NCBI GenBank assembly: GCA_948567375.1
Contig: OX419762.1
Coordinates: 53,363,034-53,427,033 of the forward strand
DNA length: 64,000 bases
Reading direction: 5' to 3'
From: Lunularia cruciata
Lineage: Eukaryota > Streptophyta > Marchantiopsida > Lunulariales > Lunulariaceae
Numbering within the stretch: position 1 is the stretch's first letter; each line of letters opens with the position of its first letter. A program made the translations under genes and the position numbers. Shown one piece after another: positions 9,509 through 19,486 of this stretch. The notes below the pieces were generated by a model. That model was not told the DNA's origin and ran no database searches. It saw only the letters and a program-made list of their open reading frames with translations.

Positions 9509-12219
9509 ATGTCAAGTAATTTTCCTTTGCCGTTGAGAAGTCGTCTTGTAGGTGATCGGGGGAAGGGAAATAGAGTTGGAATTGTGTTAGTGTGCAAGGG
9601 AGAAGTCGCAAGAGTGAAATCAAGAGAGAGTGCAACGCCTTTGCACAGAAATGGACTTGTGCTTTTTATCGTGCGGGATCTAGACCGGTCGCCCTATATA
9701 GTTGTCGGGATGCACCTAATGTATTGGGGCATCCCGACAACATTCTTGTTCGGCAACGAAGTGAGAAAATAGAAGAGATGGGAGGAGGAAAGAAGAACTC
9801 CAAATTTGTAGTGAGAAATCATGCAATTTGGAGGTTAGACATAATAGCAAGGATCGAAGTCTTGAGCCGACTTTGGATCACATTTCTGGCATGGAACTGG
9901 AATGTAAGCTTTCCAGGATTCATGACAGAAATCATCGAGAGTAAGTGTCTCGATGGACCCGAGGAAGAAGGGAAAAGAGGAAATCCGGCTCGTTGGACAG
10001 AGTCGGATTGGAGACTTGTACTCGGGAAGGAGGCAGGCTCGGAGCAAGGAGCCACATTCTTGGGGAAGGGAGAGATAGCTCAATAGACTCAGGAGGTGAG
10101 AGATGCTTTCTCTTTGAAGAGAACAAAGAATGGGTATAAGGTTGAGAGTTACAAGGATCCAGTGAAGAGAAGGATTGTGAGTGCTCTCATGGCAATCTTG
10201 AAGCCGGAGAGAACAACTTATGTGATGAAACACCAAGCGGTGTTCTTCCATAAATTGTTTGCAGGAGAACCTATTAATTGGGCAAGGTGCTTCCATCGGA
10301 GGACAAGACAGATGGTGTGGAATTTGTGGGATAAGTCGCCTCCACACTACTTCGTGCCGTTTGCAACACATTTCTACCTTGGGTTGAATTTTCTCAATTT
10401 GGCAGAGCGAAACAGAATGGTGTCTCACTTCCATCCCGACTTGAGAAGAGAAGTCGACGTGGAGGAACGGCGGTACATTCTCCAAATCCGAAGCACGGAT
10501 GATTACTACACGAAGATGGGTAAGAGCATGGAGATAGAAGCGAGTACTCCAACAACGAAGAAGAGGGGTCGGCAAGGTGAAGCCAAAGACATCAAGAAAC
10601 CTTGGAAGATGCGGAGAGGCAACCCGAGGTGAGGTATGGTGGTAATTGAGTCAGAGGATGAAGACTTAGAAGGAGATGCTGAGCTCAAAATTGAAGACTC
10701 AAAACACGAGGAGGAGCCTGAGCTAACGCTGCAGAGCAGAGATACAAGCAGCAATAGTGATGAAGGGAGAGAGATGACATCGGTACCAGCGGCTGACGAA
10801 TACAAAGAAGAAGAAGTGCAAGCCAAGATGGAAGCCAAAGACAACACACAGTTGGAAGACAAAGTAACTGTGCCCAAAGAAAAGAAAATTGCAGTACAGC
10901 AAGGAGTTCGCTCAAGACGTAAAGCAAAGTGTGAAGCGGGGCCGAGTAAAGCAAAAGAAGAGGTAGGAGAAAGCTCGGGAAGCGAGGCATCAATTCCGAT
11001 ACAAAGACTACAAAGGAGAAGGCGAGTATCAGGTGAAGAAGGGGTAAGGAAGGAGATTTCTATGCAAGAAGAAGTAGTTGGGAGAAATGGAGTGGAGTAC
11101 CTGCATGAAATTGTATGTCCATTGTTGGTGAAGTTGGAGCACAAGAAGAGGGAGATGCAGTTGACATGTCCGGAGGTGACGACTGTGTTGCAAGTATTAG
11201 CGTGATTAGAAGAAGAGAACTTGGAGTTGAAGAAGAGTGTAACCCGAGGTGAGGAGGAAAGGGAAGTACTGCGAGCGGATGCAGTAGAGAGAAGTCAGGT
11301 AATTGAAGACCTGAAGAGAGAAGTTAGCTATCGAGAGGATCTTGTGAGGAAGAGTGACATAGCAAGGGAGAGACAAGTAGCGGAGTATGAAATCTTGAAG
11401 CAACAATTTGCTAATTCAAGAGTAGAAGTAATCCATGCTATGGCGAGAGTAGCAGCGAAGGATCAAGAGCTTGATAGAGTGATGGAGAGTGTCAAGGAGA
11501 AGAAGCAACTCTGGCAAAGAGAGTTGGCGGCACGATATCAAGAAGAAGACCAATTACAAGAGTTACTTCGTAATCAAGAGGAGAAGGTTGTACAGAAGGA
11601 GAAGGAAAAGGAGACAGTGGAAGCCGAGTTCAAAGCGGAGTTGGCAATGTACAGGGAGGATTGGCTTGCAGATTGCGAACAAGAGAAAAAGATGAGATTG
11701 GAGCCGTTGAAGGAGATTGTCCTCAGGATGAACGTGATGTTGAGTACAGAGGCCAGCGTTCGAATTGAAGAAACGAGGCTGCACAAATTGAAGTTGTTGG
11801 TGCAGGAGCCAAGGCGAAGACAGGCAAAGGACATTGATTTGAATGCCTTGTTGATTAAGTTAAGAACTTGTGTAGACAGGAAGATATTAGAAGTAGAAGA
11901 CAACATTTCAATTAGATTAGACTTAGTGAAAATAAAGATAGAAAAGCTTTGGAAGGATGTTAGAGCAAAACCCAAAGTAGATAACATAGGAGTACAAATG
12001 TCTTCGGAGTTACCACTGGAGACATTAGAGAAGAGTGGGTCGGGAGATAAGGAATTAGATAGATTACCCACTAGTGGAATTTCAGATCAGGAAAGAGAAT
12101 TGCTGGAGCTGGTAGATGAAGTAGAAGATATGAAACACGAGGAAAGAATAGTACAAAGTAAATTTACTTTGGGTTAGGGATTGAAAGCCGAGGATGAAGT
12201 AGACATCGGATCGGAGTAG
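9509..12219 (+). pseudogene. T-1 ORF: large acidic/coiled-coil protein, broken
   Basis: The ORF begins MSSNFPLPLRSRLVGDRGKG, as in T-3. An N-terminal globular part (to about 10600) contains ITFLAWNWNVSFPGF, TEIIESKCLDGPEEEGKR and FHKLFAGEPINWARCF. An acidic and basic low-complexity region follows (about 10640-11030), then a long predicted coiled coil (about 11200-12150) rich in E, K, R, Q. In-frame stops lie near 10084, 10632, 11203 and 12175. T-3 has sense codons at the matching places. T-1 also has an extra ~110 bp with a hairpin near 9630-9770. The function is unknown. A Gag-like or structural protein is possible; no CCHC knuckle or enzyme motif is seen. Confidence 0.7.
9701..9741. repeat. 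13-bp perfect inverted repeat inside T-1
   Basis: GTTGTCGGGATGC (9701-9713) pairs perfectly with GCATCCCGACAAC (9729-9741) across 15 nt. It lies in a segment that interrupts the T ORF between VKSRES and the shared GGGKKNSKF and is absent from T-3. Confidence 0.75.
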
Positions 12220-13000
12220 TAACAATTTTGAGATTTGAAGGGGCAAATATGAAGAGGTGCATTGTCATTTTGGATCTGCAGGTTAGAAGAGTTGTTGTAG
12301 AACGGTATAGTTGTTAGAACTGTCGATTGATTCACTATTTAAGAGTGGCATTTGCAGTATCATGTTGTTCAGTGCTCATAATTTTTGAGAATAGATAAAG
12401 CAAAGTGCTGTGAAGTAGTGCTCATTGCTTGAGCTTGATTCCGAGTATCAACTTTGTACTTGTGTTTGTGAGTGTGTGAAGAAATTCGAAGTGCAAGTCA
12501 GTGTGTTTGTTGGATGTTGGATTCCACAGCAATGATCTTCATTCTGTGTGTTTGATCTTGAGTGAAGTGCAATCGGAGCAATGCCTTGACAAATCTGAGA
12601 GGAATTGTAGTGTTGGTAGTATTTTGCATTTGTGAGTGCAGTGTGAAGTTGATGTGAAGCAATTTCAATCAAGGAAGTTGTGCCTTCAGTGGAGGGGTGT
12701 AACACAATTTTGAGGCAAAGTCGTTTTGCAGTGAAGTGCCGTTTTCGGGAGAGCCTGAATCATCACAATCAAGATTGTTTGGAAAGATTTGATGGAGTTG
12801 TGATTAAGGAGTGTGAATTTGTGACAAGTCTGCGAGTTAGTGCTTGTTACTCTCTTCTGGGTGTGGTTTCTACCTGAGAGACTAAAGAAGAACTCAAGAA
12901 GAACTAAATTGTTACTTTGACCAATTCTGACTTGTATCTCTGCGGGAACAAACTTTACTTACCCAATTACCGCTAAAGTGATATTTGCCGGGTTGTCACA
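12220..13000 (+). other. 3' non-coding part of T-1
   Basis: About 780 bp after the ORF stop, shared at high similarity with T-2 (26880-27670) and T-3 (48449-49300, opposite strand). It has no open frame and ends ATATTTGCCGGGTTGTCACA. The strong conservation between copies, beyond that of the ORF in T-2, suggests it is needed in cis. Confidence 0.6.
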
Positions 13001-13005
13001 CAGAT

Positions 13006-13435
13006 ATCTGAGAAGGTGAAGTTCTAGATTGATTTGTGCAAGGATTGAAGTCACCAACCAAATTGGAGGTGACCATGCGGGAACCACAAAATGTAGAAGA
13101 AGCCATGCAATTGGCTGAGCACTTTGATTCCTTGGTTGCAATAACTTGGTCTTGCCCTTGACCTACACAAGGCCTACTAGTACACTATGCACGGGTGGAA
13201 GAACCAGCACCAATGGAGATTGATGCTATCCAACAGAGACCACTTAATACAATGGATAGAGAAAGATTGCAACAAAATGGAGGTTGTTTTTATTGTCGCC
13301 AAGTTGGACATCACATTGCTGAATGTCCACTTAGGAATGTGCGACCTTGACAAGTTACCCAGATGGAGTTTGTGGAATAGAATGATCAAGGAAACAAAGA
13401 ATCCCAATAGGAGATTTCAAGCCGTCTATTGGGAG
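13006..13435 (+). pseudogene. gag: R-a gag, second part with CCHC knuckle
   Basis: The gag frame interrupted at 9095 resumes at 13001-13006. Near 13287-13340 the DNA encodes CFYCRQVGHHIAEC, a C-x2-C-x4-H-x4-C knuckle of the nucleocapsid. Frames are shifted several times. The same protein is read better in R-c and R-b. Confidence 0.72.
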
Positions 13436-13436
13436 C

Positions 13437-13790
13437 TTGATTAGTTCCAATAGGATTGAAGGCTTGACCTATACAAGTTTGCTTCACTTGCAAGGTACGA
13501 TATCTAATTGGGGTTATAGGATTTTGGTTGATTCTAGAAGTTCAAAGAATTGCATATCTATGCAAGTAGCAAAAGAATTGGGTATTCCTATCAAGCCAGT
13601 GTTTGGAAGTAGTTTGATCATGGCGGATAGTAGAAAGGGTTCTGCATTCCGCACCTCACATCCTGTTACCTTCAAGATTAGGAAAGAGTATTTGGAGTGT
13701 AAGAGGTTTGTTGTGGCACCTCTACACAATGATATCATTCTGGGTCTACCTTGGCTTGAACGTCATAAGGTTCAATTTGATTGGATTTGA
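13437..13790 (+). pseudogene. R-a retropepsin-like protease remnant
   Basis: An open stretch of 117 codons. The active-site region reads RILVDSRSSKNCISMQVAKE, where working retropepsins have D-S/T-G; the glycine is Arg here. The flap and C-terminal parts are recognisable (IILGLPWLERHKVQFDW, the I-L-G motif shared by plant gypsy proteases). R-b and R-c carry the same Gly-to-Arg change, so the master copy may already have had it, or a CpG/GG site mutated repeatedly. Confidence 0.72.
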
Positions 13791-13854
13791 CAAAAAAATC
13801 AAGTACAACACCAAGGTATGAATTTCTAATTAGGTAAGACACCTAAGAATAGTT

Positions 13855-14047
13855 AGTCCCAAGATGGGACTAACTATGGGAAGTTTGTCAAGAAGGTAGC
13901 CATAGAGAAAATCTAGAAGGGAGATGAGTCCCAAGATGGGAATTTTGCCAAAAAGGCAACCATAGAGCAAGCTTGGAAGAGAGATGAGTCCTTGGAAGGG
14001 AAGTTTGTTAATGAAGCAGCCATAGAGCAAGCTTTGGAGGAAGATAA
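13855..14047 (+). repeat. 60-nt (20-aa) tandem repeats between protease and RT
   Basis: Units start with GTCC at 13855 (73 nt, with an extra 13 nt), 13928 (60 nt) and 13988 (60 nt). In protein they read like SLEGKFVNEAAIEQALEEDK. The same repeated spacer occurs in R-c (about 23930-24170) and R-b (about 29690-29930). It is a charged linker, likely flexible. Confidence 0.75.
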
Positions 14048-15087
14048 GTCTATATTTGTGATGTGGATCAAGCCAATTGCACAAGAACAATTTGAGGAGG
14101 GCCAAGAGCATCATCAAACAATGGTTGATTGAATAGTTCAAGAGTTTGCGGACATGTTTCTGGATGATCTACCAAAGGGATTACCGTCCAATTGAGGTAT
14201 GTCTTTCAAGATTGAGTTATTGCTAGGGAGAACTCTAGTGAGTAGACGATCTATCAGCTCTCACTAAAAGAGTTGGAGGAGTTGCAAACAACACTTACAA
14301 AGTTGTTAGAGAAGGATTTCATATGACATAGTACTTCTCCCTAGGGAGCACCTAAACCCTTCCAAAGAAGGATGGATGTTCCAAAGAAGGATGGAGGACT
14401 TCATTTCTGTATTGATTATCGTGGGCTCAATAAGCAAACCGTGAAGAATGCATATCCCTTGCCTCCAATCAATGACCTGCTTGATCAACTAAGTGGAACA
14501 CACTACCTTTCCAAGTTGGATCTTTGCAGTGGCTATTGGAAAATCCTATTGAAGGAGAGGACGTGCAAAAGACTACCTTTTGCACAAGGTATGGGCATTT
14601 TGAGTGGAGACTTCTACCTTTTGGACTCACTAATGCTCCAGCAATCTTCATGGATCAGATGCATCAGGTGTTGGATCGACTATTGGATTGGTCCATGGTG
14701 GTGTTCTTAGATGATATTTTAATCTATAACAAGATAGAGATAGAACACGTGAATCATGTGCAAGAAGTCCTAAGACAACTACGACAATGGAAATTTTACT
14801 GCAAGAAGTTATAGTGTGCCTTTTGGCAGAAGGAGGTTACCTTCTTGGATCATAAGATCTCATCAGATGGGATCAAGACGGAAGAAGAGAAGATCAAGGC
14901 CATTACTAATTGGCCTACCCCAAAGGATGCTACAAAAGTATAGGCATTCAATGGATTGGACAATTTTTATGGACAACTCATCCATTATTATGCTCATGTT
15001 GCTGCACCGTTGACTGACCTCTTGGGAAAGAACTTGAGTTTCTAGCGGACCACCAAGCATGAAGAAGCATTCTAGAAGTTAAAGCAT
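14048..15087 (+). pseudogene. R-a reverse transcriptase remnant
   Basis: Recognisable RT segments in order: DVPKKDGGLHFCIDYRGLN (about 14372), KNAYPLPPINDLLDQL, YLSKLDLCSGYW, RLLPFGLTNAPAIFM and MVVFLDDILIYNK (catalytic FLDD, near 14700). Frame changes occur within the palm region and there are several stops. The enzyme copied element RNA into DNA in the particle. Confidence 0.82.
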
Positions 15088-15500
15088 ATGGTGTCTTCAA
15101 GATCTATTCTTCAACCAGATGATCCTCAACTACCTTGTATGGTTGATTTTGATGCTTCTAACTTTGCAATTGGCGCTGTGTTGCAACAAGAATTCCCAAA
15201 TGGACTACATCCCATTGCCTTTGTGTCTCACCAACTAAATACAACTAAAAGAACTTGCTCTGCTCAAGATCAGGAACAAATTGCAATGGTATATGCCACC
15301 AAGGTATGGAGGCATTACCTCTTGGGGAAACAAGTGGTCATGTGAACTGATCACAAGCCATTGTTACAGACCTTACACTTGGAACACATGAAGAGTCGAC
15401 ATCATCGATGGGAAGAGCAACTCCAATTAAAACTCCAACATCAAACTTGAGTACAAACCAGGTTGGTTCCATGTCGTTCCTGATGCTCTATCATGACGAT
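15088..15500 (+). pseudogene. R-a RNase H remnant
   Basis: CMVDFDASNFAIGAVLQQE supplies the first catalytic Asp, CSAQDQEQIAMVYATKVWR corresponds to the Glu region, and TDHKPLLQTLHLEHMK, after a TGA, corresponds to the next Asp motif. The order and spacing are those of plant gypsy RNase H. Confidence 0.78.
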
Positions 15501-15699
15501 CTGATTTGAAGTCTCTTCCTCTCATCACGGCGGCAATTATAATGGTGTCAATTGACTCCAAGGTCCATAACGAGTTTTGGTCTACAACAAGATCCATTCT
15601 TCCAAATGGTACATGATCGTCTGATAGCAAGCAACAAGGAGTACAACACCTTCTCCTTCAAGGAAGGCCTTCTATTCCATGCGGACCAGATCTATGTTC

Positions 15700-17010
15700 T
15701 AGCCAAAGGTGATCTCTGACTTGTGCGCCTTCAAAAAGCACATGATTTTCTAATAGCTGGTCACATGGGGATGGACAAGATCTTGGGTACCCTCCAACGC
15801 CAATGGTGGTGGCCCAACATGACACAATATGTTTGGGAGTTTGTCCAATTGTGTGAGAGTTGTCAACACAACAAAGCCAATAACCAGAAGCCGAGTGGAC
15901 TCCTTTAGCCACTTTCCATTCCAACTACTCGTTGGGAACATGTGAGCTTAGATCTCATCACCTCCTTGCCCAAGACACAGCAAGGTCATACAACAATTGT
16001 GTTGTTTGTTGATAAGCTTAATAAGCAAATCCATTTAGCACCAATGGTTGATACGGTGGATGCTCCAACCTTGGCGCAACTCTACTTCAATAATGTCTTC
16101 AAATATCATGGGATGCCACATGTACTCATCTCCGACCGTGATCCTTGCTTCATTGTCAAGTTTTGGCAAGCTCTTCCAAATATTGGGCACCAAGCTTACT
16201 TTTTCCATAGCCTATCATCCTCAAACTGATGGACAAATTGAATGTGCAAATCACACCTTGGAAGATATGCTTCATGCCTTTGTCAACGTTCACCATACCA
16301 ATTGGGATGAATGTCTTGCAGCTGCGGAGTTTGCATACAACAGTTCTAAACAAGCAAGCACTGTATTCTCTCCTTTCTTTCTCAATTTTGGCCAAGATCC
16401 ACTTGTCTTAGATTCTCTTCTTGCTCCTCCTCCATCTCAAGTCCCTCATACTTCAACCTTCTGACCACCATATCTGAATGTCTCCAACAAGCCAAATCTC
16501 ACCTCCTTGTTGCTCAAAATCGTCAAAAACAATATGCGGACCACCATTGTCGTGATCTCACCTTTGAAGTTGGTGGTTAAGTTATGATATCCTCTAATAA
16601 TCTACCCTTCCTACTTGATACCCAAGTTTGTAAACTTGCCCCTAATTGGATAGGACCTTTTGATGTCACCCAAATTGTTTCTCTTGTTGCTTATTGACTT
16701 GCCTTGCCTTGTCATATGCTCATCTATCCTGTCTTTCATGTTTCCAAGTTGAAACCCTTTGTTCCTAACCCCTCTTCTTTCTCCTCTTGAATCCAACCTC
16801 CTCCTATCCCTATTAATGATCATGAGGAGTACAAAGTTGATCGTATCCTTGCACGTCGCCACATCCACCAAGGACACCGCCAATTTACGGAATATAAGGT
16901 CCTTTGGAAAGGGTATCCCCTTCATAATTCCACTTGGGAACCTCTTTTTCACCTCTAAAATGCACAAACAGCCATCCAGGAGTTTGAAGCTTCAATGGCG
17001 ACAAGGACGT
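15700..17010 (+). pseudogene. R-a integrase with C-terminal chromodomain, broken
   Basis: Zinc-binding region: HDFLIAGHMGMDKILGTLQR and FVQLCESCQHNKA (HHCC). Core: WEHVSLDLITSLP, VLISDRDPCF and AYHPQTDGQIECANHTLED (D-D-E). After the core, WDECLAAAEFAYNSSKQA, then a GPY-type region. The chromodomain near 16825-16990 reads EEYKVDRILARRHIHQGHR followed by YKVLWKGYPLHNSTWEP. A chromodomain would steer integration to methylated-histone chromatin. Several frameshifts are present. Confidence 0.83.
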
Positions 17011-17033
17011 CACTAACTAGAGATGGAGGAATA

Positions 17034-17456
17034 TGTAAGAGTATGGAGTTTAGTGACGTAGTTAGTAAGGCTAACAAAGTAGATAATAAGCCAAATTAGC
17101 CTAGAATATTCCAAAAGCATCTAAGAAGCTTCTTGGGAAGCTTCTTGACTAGTTAACTTGCACTCCAAGCAAGTAGCTTCTAGAAGCTTCTAACTAGCTT
17201 AGCTTGCATGCCAAGTAGGCGGCTTCTAGAAGGAAGCTTCTTGAGAAGCTTCCTAGTTAACTTGGCTTGCACTCTAAGAAAGCGGCTCAAGGAAGCTTCT
17301 TGAGAAGCTTCTTGAGAAGCTTCTCAATGACCTTGTATGCTACCTATAAATACCAAAGCCAAAGCTCATGCTGGGCATTTGGAGTTTTCCCTCATTCAAG
17401 TGTCCCAATGTGAGTTTCCATTCTCCTATTTCTCTCCTCGGTCTGGATCTTTTACA
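17034..17456 (+). repeat. R-a 3' LTR with polypurine tract
   Basis: Starts TGTAAGAGTATGGAGTTTAG directly after the purine tract GAGATGGAGGAATA (about 17020-17033) and ends GGATCTTTTACA. It carries the TTCTAGAAGCTTC heat-shock-like block and TATAAATA. It differs from the 5' copy by scattered substitutions and a deletion in the repeat-rich part. Confidence 0.9.
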
Positions 17457-18165
17457 ACACGAGAGGTGGGACACCCTACTTCCCTTGGTGGAATTCACTT
17501 ACAATAATTTGGTGAATGCATCCACCCATGTCACTTTGTTCTTCCTCATATATGGTGAGCATGCCTTTGCACCTTCTAGCTTGATGAAGATCCGTCCGGT
17601 GGCTACCAAGGTCAATGTAGTCAACACATTTGTTTCTAGAATGCAACAAGGTGTAGAGAGCACCATGCACAAATTGCAGATTGCACAAAATCAACAAAAG
17701 AAGTATGCCGATGCACACCATAGGCACATGGAGTTCAATGTTGGAGATCAGGTGTGGTTGTCTACAACCAACCTCACATTAGTTAGCCCTCGTAAGCTCA
17801 GACCTTGTTTTATTGGACCTTTTTTTATTCTTTGTCGAGTCGGTGCTGTGGCCTATCACCTTGAGCTACCACCACACATGAAGATTCAACTAGTGTTCCA
17901 TGTTTCCCTACTATGCAAATATGCTCCCCGATCGGGCCATTTTCATTCCACACAAGACCTTTGACCTTGTCTAACACTCATTGATGGTACAGAGGAATAT
18001 GAAGTAGAGCTTATTGTCCAAAAATGCACGCGTGGTATTCGCATCCACAAGTGGACTATCTAGTATAGTGGAAAGGTTACCCCCTCTATGAGGCCACCTG
18101 GGAGCATATTGCCAATTTGACACATGCATTGGTGTTGGTACAAGTGTTTGAGCAATAGTTGCATA
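17457..18165 (+). pseudogene. S integrase C-terminus and chromodomain
   Basis: Continuation of the S integrase after R-a. An open stretch reads RWDTLLPLVEFTYNNLVNAS, then FNVGDQVWLSTTNL (the GPY/F module neighbourhood) and LRPCFIGPFFILCRVGAVAY. A chromodomain follows: EEYEVELIVQKCTRGIRIHK and, in the next frame, WKGYPLYEATWEHIANLTHA, ending at a stop near 18160. One frameshift and one stop lie inside the chromodomain. Confidence 0.83.
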
Positions 18166-18198
18166 ACGAGGACATTGCGTCTTAAAAGGAGGAAGGTT

Positions 18199-18794
18199 TG
18201 TAACACCAAGAGCTAGCCATATGATTTTGATGTGAAATTTGGTTTGGTAACATCTAGAATGATGTTATACATGATGGAAAAAATAGATTAGATAGAAGTA
18301 TCACCAAAAAATTACTTCTACTAATAGGGTAGAAATCAAAATATGCTTGAAATCTTTGAAGGCAATTTTGAAGGCCTAAACAGATGAATTAGGCTTCAAA
18401 TATGTGCAAATTCCCCCCAATAAAGAAAAGACTAGCCTTCCCTCCCCCCTAATTTGTCTTTTCAAGCCTTCTCTCCCCCTTGATTTGTCTTGTCAGGAAC
18501 TTTCCAATGGTACCTCATTCATGTGATTATGAAATTCATACATGAAGATTCCCTAAAATATTCCCTTTGGTCAAAGCTTGTTTGACTAACCAGATAGGAA
18601 AAGACCAACATGTCACCCATCCAAGGGTGGAGCTTTTTGACATGTCACCTATCTATGTGCCTAATCCTATGGTGGAGCTTCCTTGGAGGAGATCCTCTTT
18701 GTCTATATAATAAAGAGAATGTGCTCCTTTGGAAGATCCAATGATTGAGTGTGAAAATTTTATTTTCTCTCTTCTCTTGTCCTCGAAGTATTAC
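18199..18794 (+). repeat. S 3' LTR with polypurine tract
   Basis: Starts TGTAACACCAAGAGCTAGCC after AAAAGGAGGAAGGTT and ends CGAAGTATTACA. It is the partner of 2915-3493. Confidence 0.87.
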
Positions 18795-19055
18795 ATAGAA
18801 GTTGTCTAGATTTGGAGGTTTAGCTGGTAGAGGTTGTCCAGAGTTAGAGGTTGCTCAAATTGCCCTAGCTATCACTCAGGTTGGTAAAGCATCATAAGGT
18901 TTGAACCTTGGGTCTTTGGTTCCTAGATTGGTGCCCTAGCCAATTGGTCCGTCTTCAATTGTTGTTATAGTGATTGGTTGATTGATATCTATACACATGT
19001 AGCTTTGGCTAGGAGAGGCAATTTGATCCTACCCTTAGTGATCTTTGTAGTTTAG
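18795..19055 (+). other. D-old leader, second part
   Basis: Aligns with the reverse complement of D-young about 40480-40700: TTCCTAGATTGGTGCCCTAG and ACACATGTAGCTTTGGCTAG are nearly the same there. It joins seamlessly with 41895 onward when R-b is left out. Confidence 0.8.
18889..18954 (-). ncRNA. tRNA/SINE-like sequence antisense in the D-old leader
   Basis: On the - strand this reads with a D-arm/A-box-like CAATTGGCTAGGGCACC and a B-box-like GGTTCAAACC about 30 nt later. This is the layout of a tRNA-derived RNA polymerase III promoter. It is also found in D-young (40575-40632). Pairing of the arms is imperfect, so it is a SINE head or relic rather than a working tRNA. Confidence 0.45.
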
Positions 19056-19486
19056 TGTAAAAGACCAAGACCAAGACCAAGGAGAGAAATAGGAGAATGG
19101 AAACTCACATTGGGACACTTGAATGAGGGAAAACTCCAAATGCCTAGCATGAGCTTTGGCTTTGGTACTTATAGATAGCATACAAGGCCCTTGAGAAGCT
19201 TCTCAAGAAGCTTCCTTGAGCCACTTTCTTAGAGTGCAAGCTAAGTTAACTAGGAAGCTTCTCAAGAAGCTTCCTTCTAGAAGCTTCCTTCTAGAAGCCG
19301 CCTACTTGGTGTGCAAGCTAAGCTAGTTAGAAGCTTCTAGAAGCTACCTGCTTGGAGTGCAAGTTAACTAGTCGGGAAGCTTCCCAAGAAGCTTCCTAGA
19401 TGCTTTTGGAATATTCTAGGCTAATTTGGCTTATTCTCTATCTTGTTAGCCTTACTAACTATGTCGTTGAACTCCATATTGTTACA
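19056..19486 (-). repeat. R-b 3' LTR
   Basis: On the + strand it begins TGTAAAAGACC and ends CCATATTGTTACA. Next to it on the right is TATTTTCCCCCATC, the complement of the polypurine tract, so the internal part lies to the right. It contains the AAGCTTCTAGAAGC heat-shock-like blocks. Confidence 0.88.

Larger units (their letters stand above)
9096..13000 (+). mobile_element. T-1: 3.9-kb TG..CA unit without an LTR pair, carrying a coiled-coil ORF
   Basis: The unit starts TGTGGTGCCCACA and ends GGGTTGTCACA. It is flanked by the perfect 5-bp direct repeat CAGAT (9091-9095 and 13001-13005) within the R-a gag frame. That is the signature of an LTR-retrotransposon integrase, yet I find no direct repeat between its two ends. 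Two further copies (T-2, T-3) have the same ends and their own 5-bp duplications. It may be a giant solo LTR with an internal gene, or a non-autonomous element with only terminal TGTG/CACA words. No protease, RT or integrase is encoded. Confidence 0.8.
7899..17456 (+). mobile_element. R-a: chromodomain Ty3/gypsy element nested in the S integrase
   Basis: A full-length element with LTRs at 7899-8322 and 17034-17456, tRNA-Met-type primer site, gag, protease, RT, RNase H, integrase, chromodomain and a purine tract before the 3' LTR. Flanks are GCAAG (7894-7898) and ACACG (17457-17461), a 5-bp target duplication with two substitutions. Leaving out one copy restores the S frame. T-1 is inserted in its gag. 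Two - strand relatives (R-b, R-c) and a solo LTR (55320-55718) are also in the window. Confidence 0.9.
2915..18794 (+). mobile_element. S: chromodomain Ty3/gypsy retrotransposon nested in D-old, interrupted by R-a
   Basis: A full-length but decayed LTR element. Components are a 5' LTR (2915-3493), tRNA-Met-type primer site, gag, protease, RT/RNase H, integrase split by R-a (7899-17456), chromodomain, purine tract and 3' LTR (18199-18794). The flanks TAAAG (2910-2914) and TAGAA (18795-18799) are only partly alike and may be a diverged 5-bp duplication. The domain order and C-terminal chromodomain place it in the chromovirus group. Multiple stops and frameshifts in every domain make it non-autonomous today. 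Confidence 0.85.

Noticed and set aside
10506-11144. Long antisense frame opposite the T-1 ORF as a gene
   Set aside because: It is a shadow of the acidic repeat region; the + strand frame is the one conserved with T-3 and has the TATA box and ATG.
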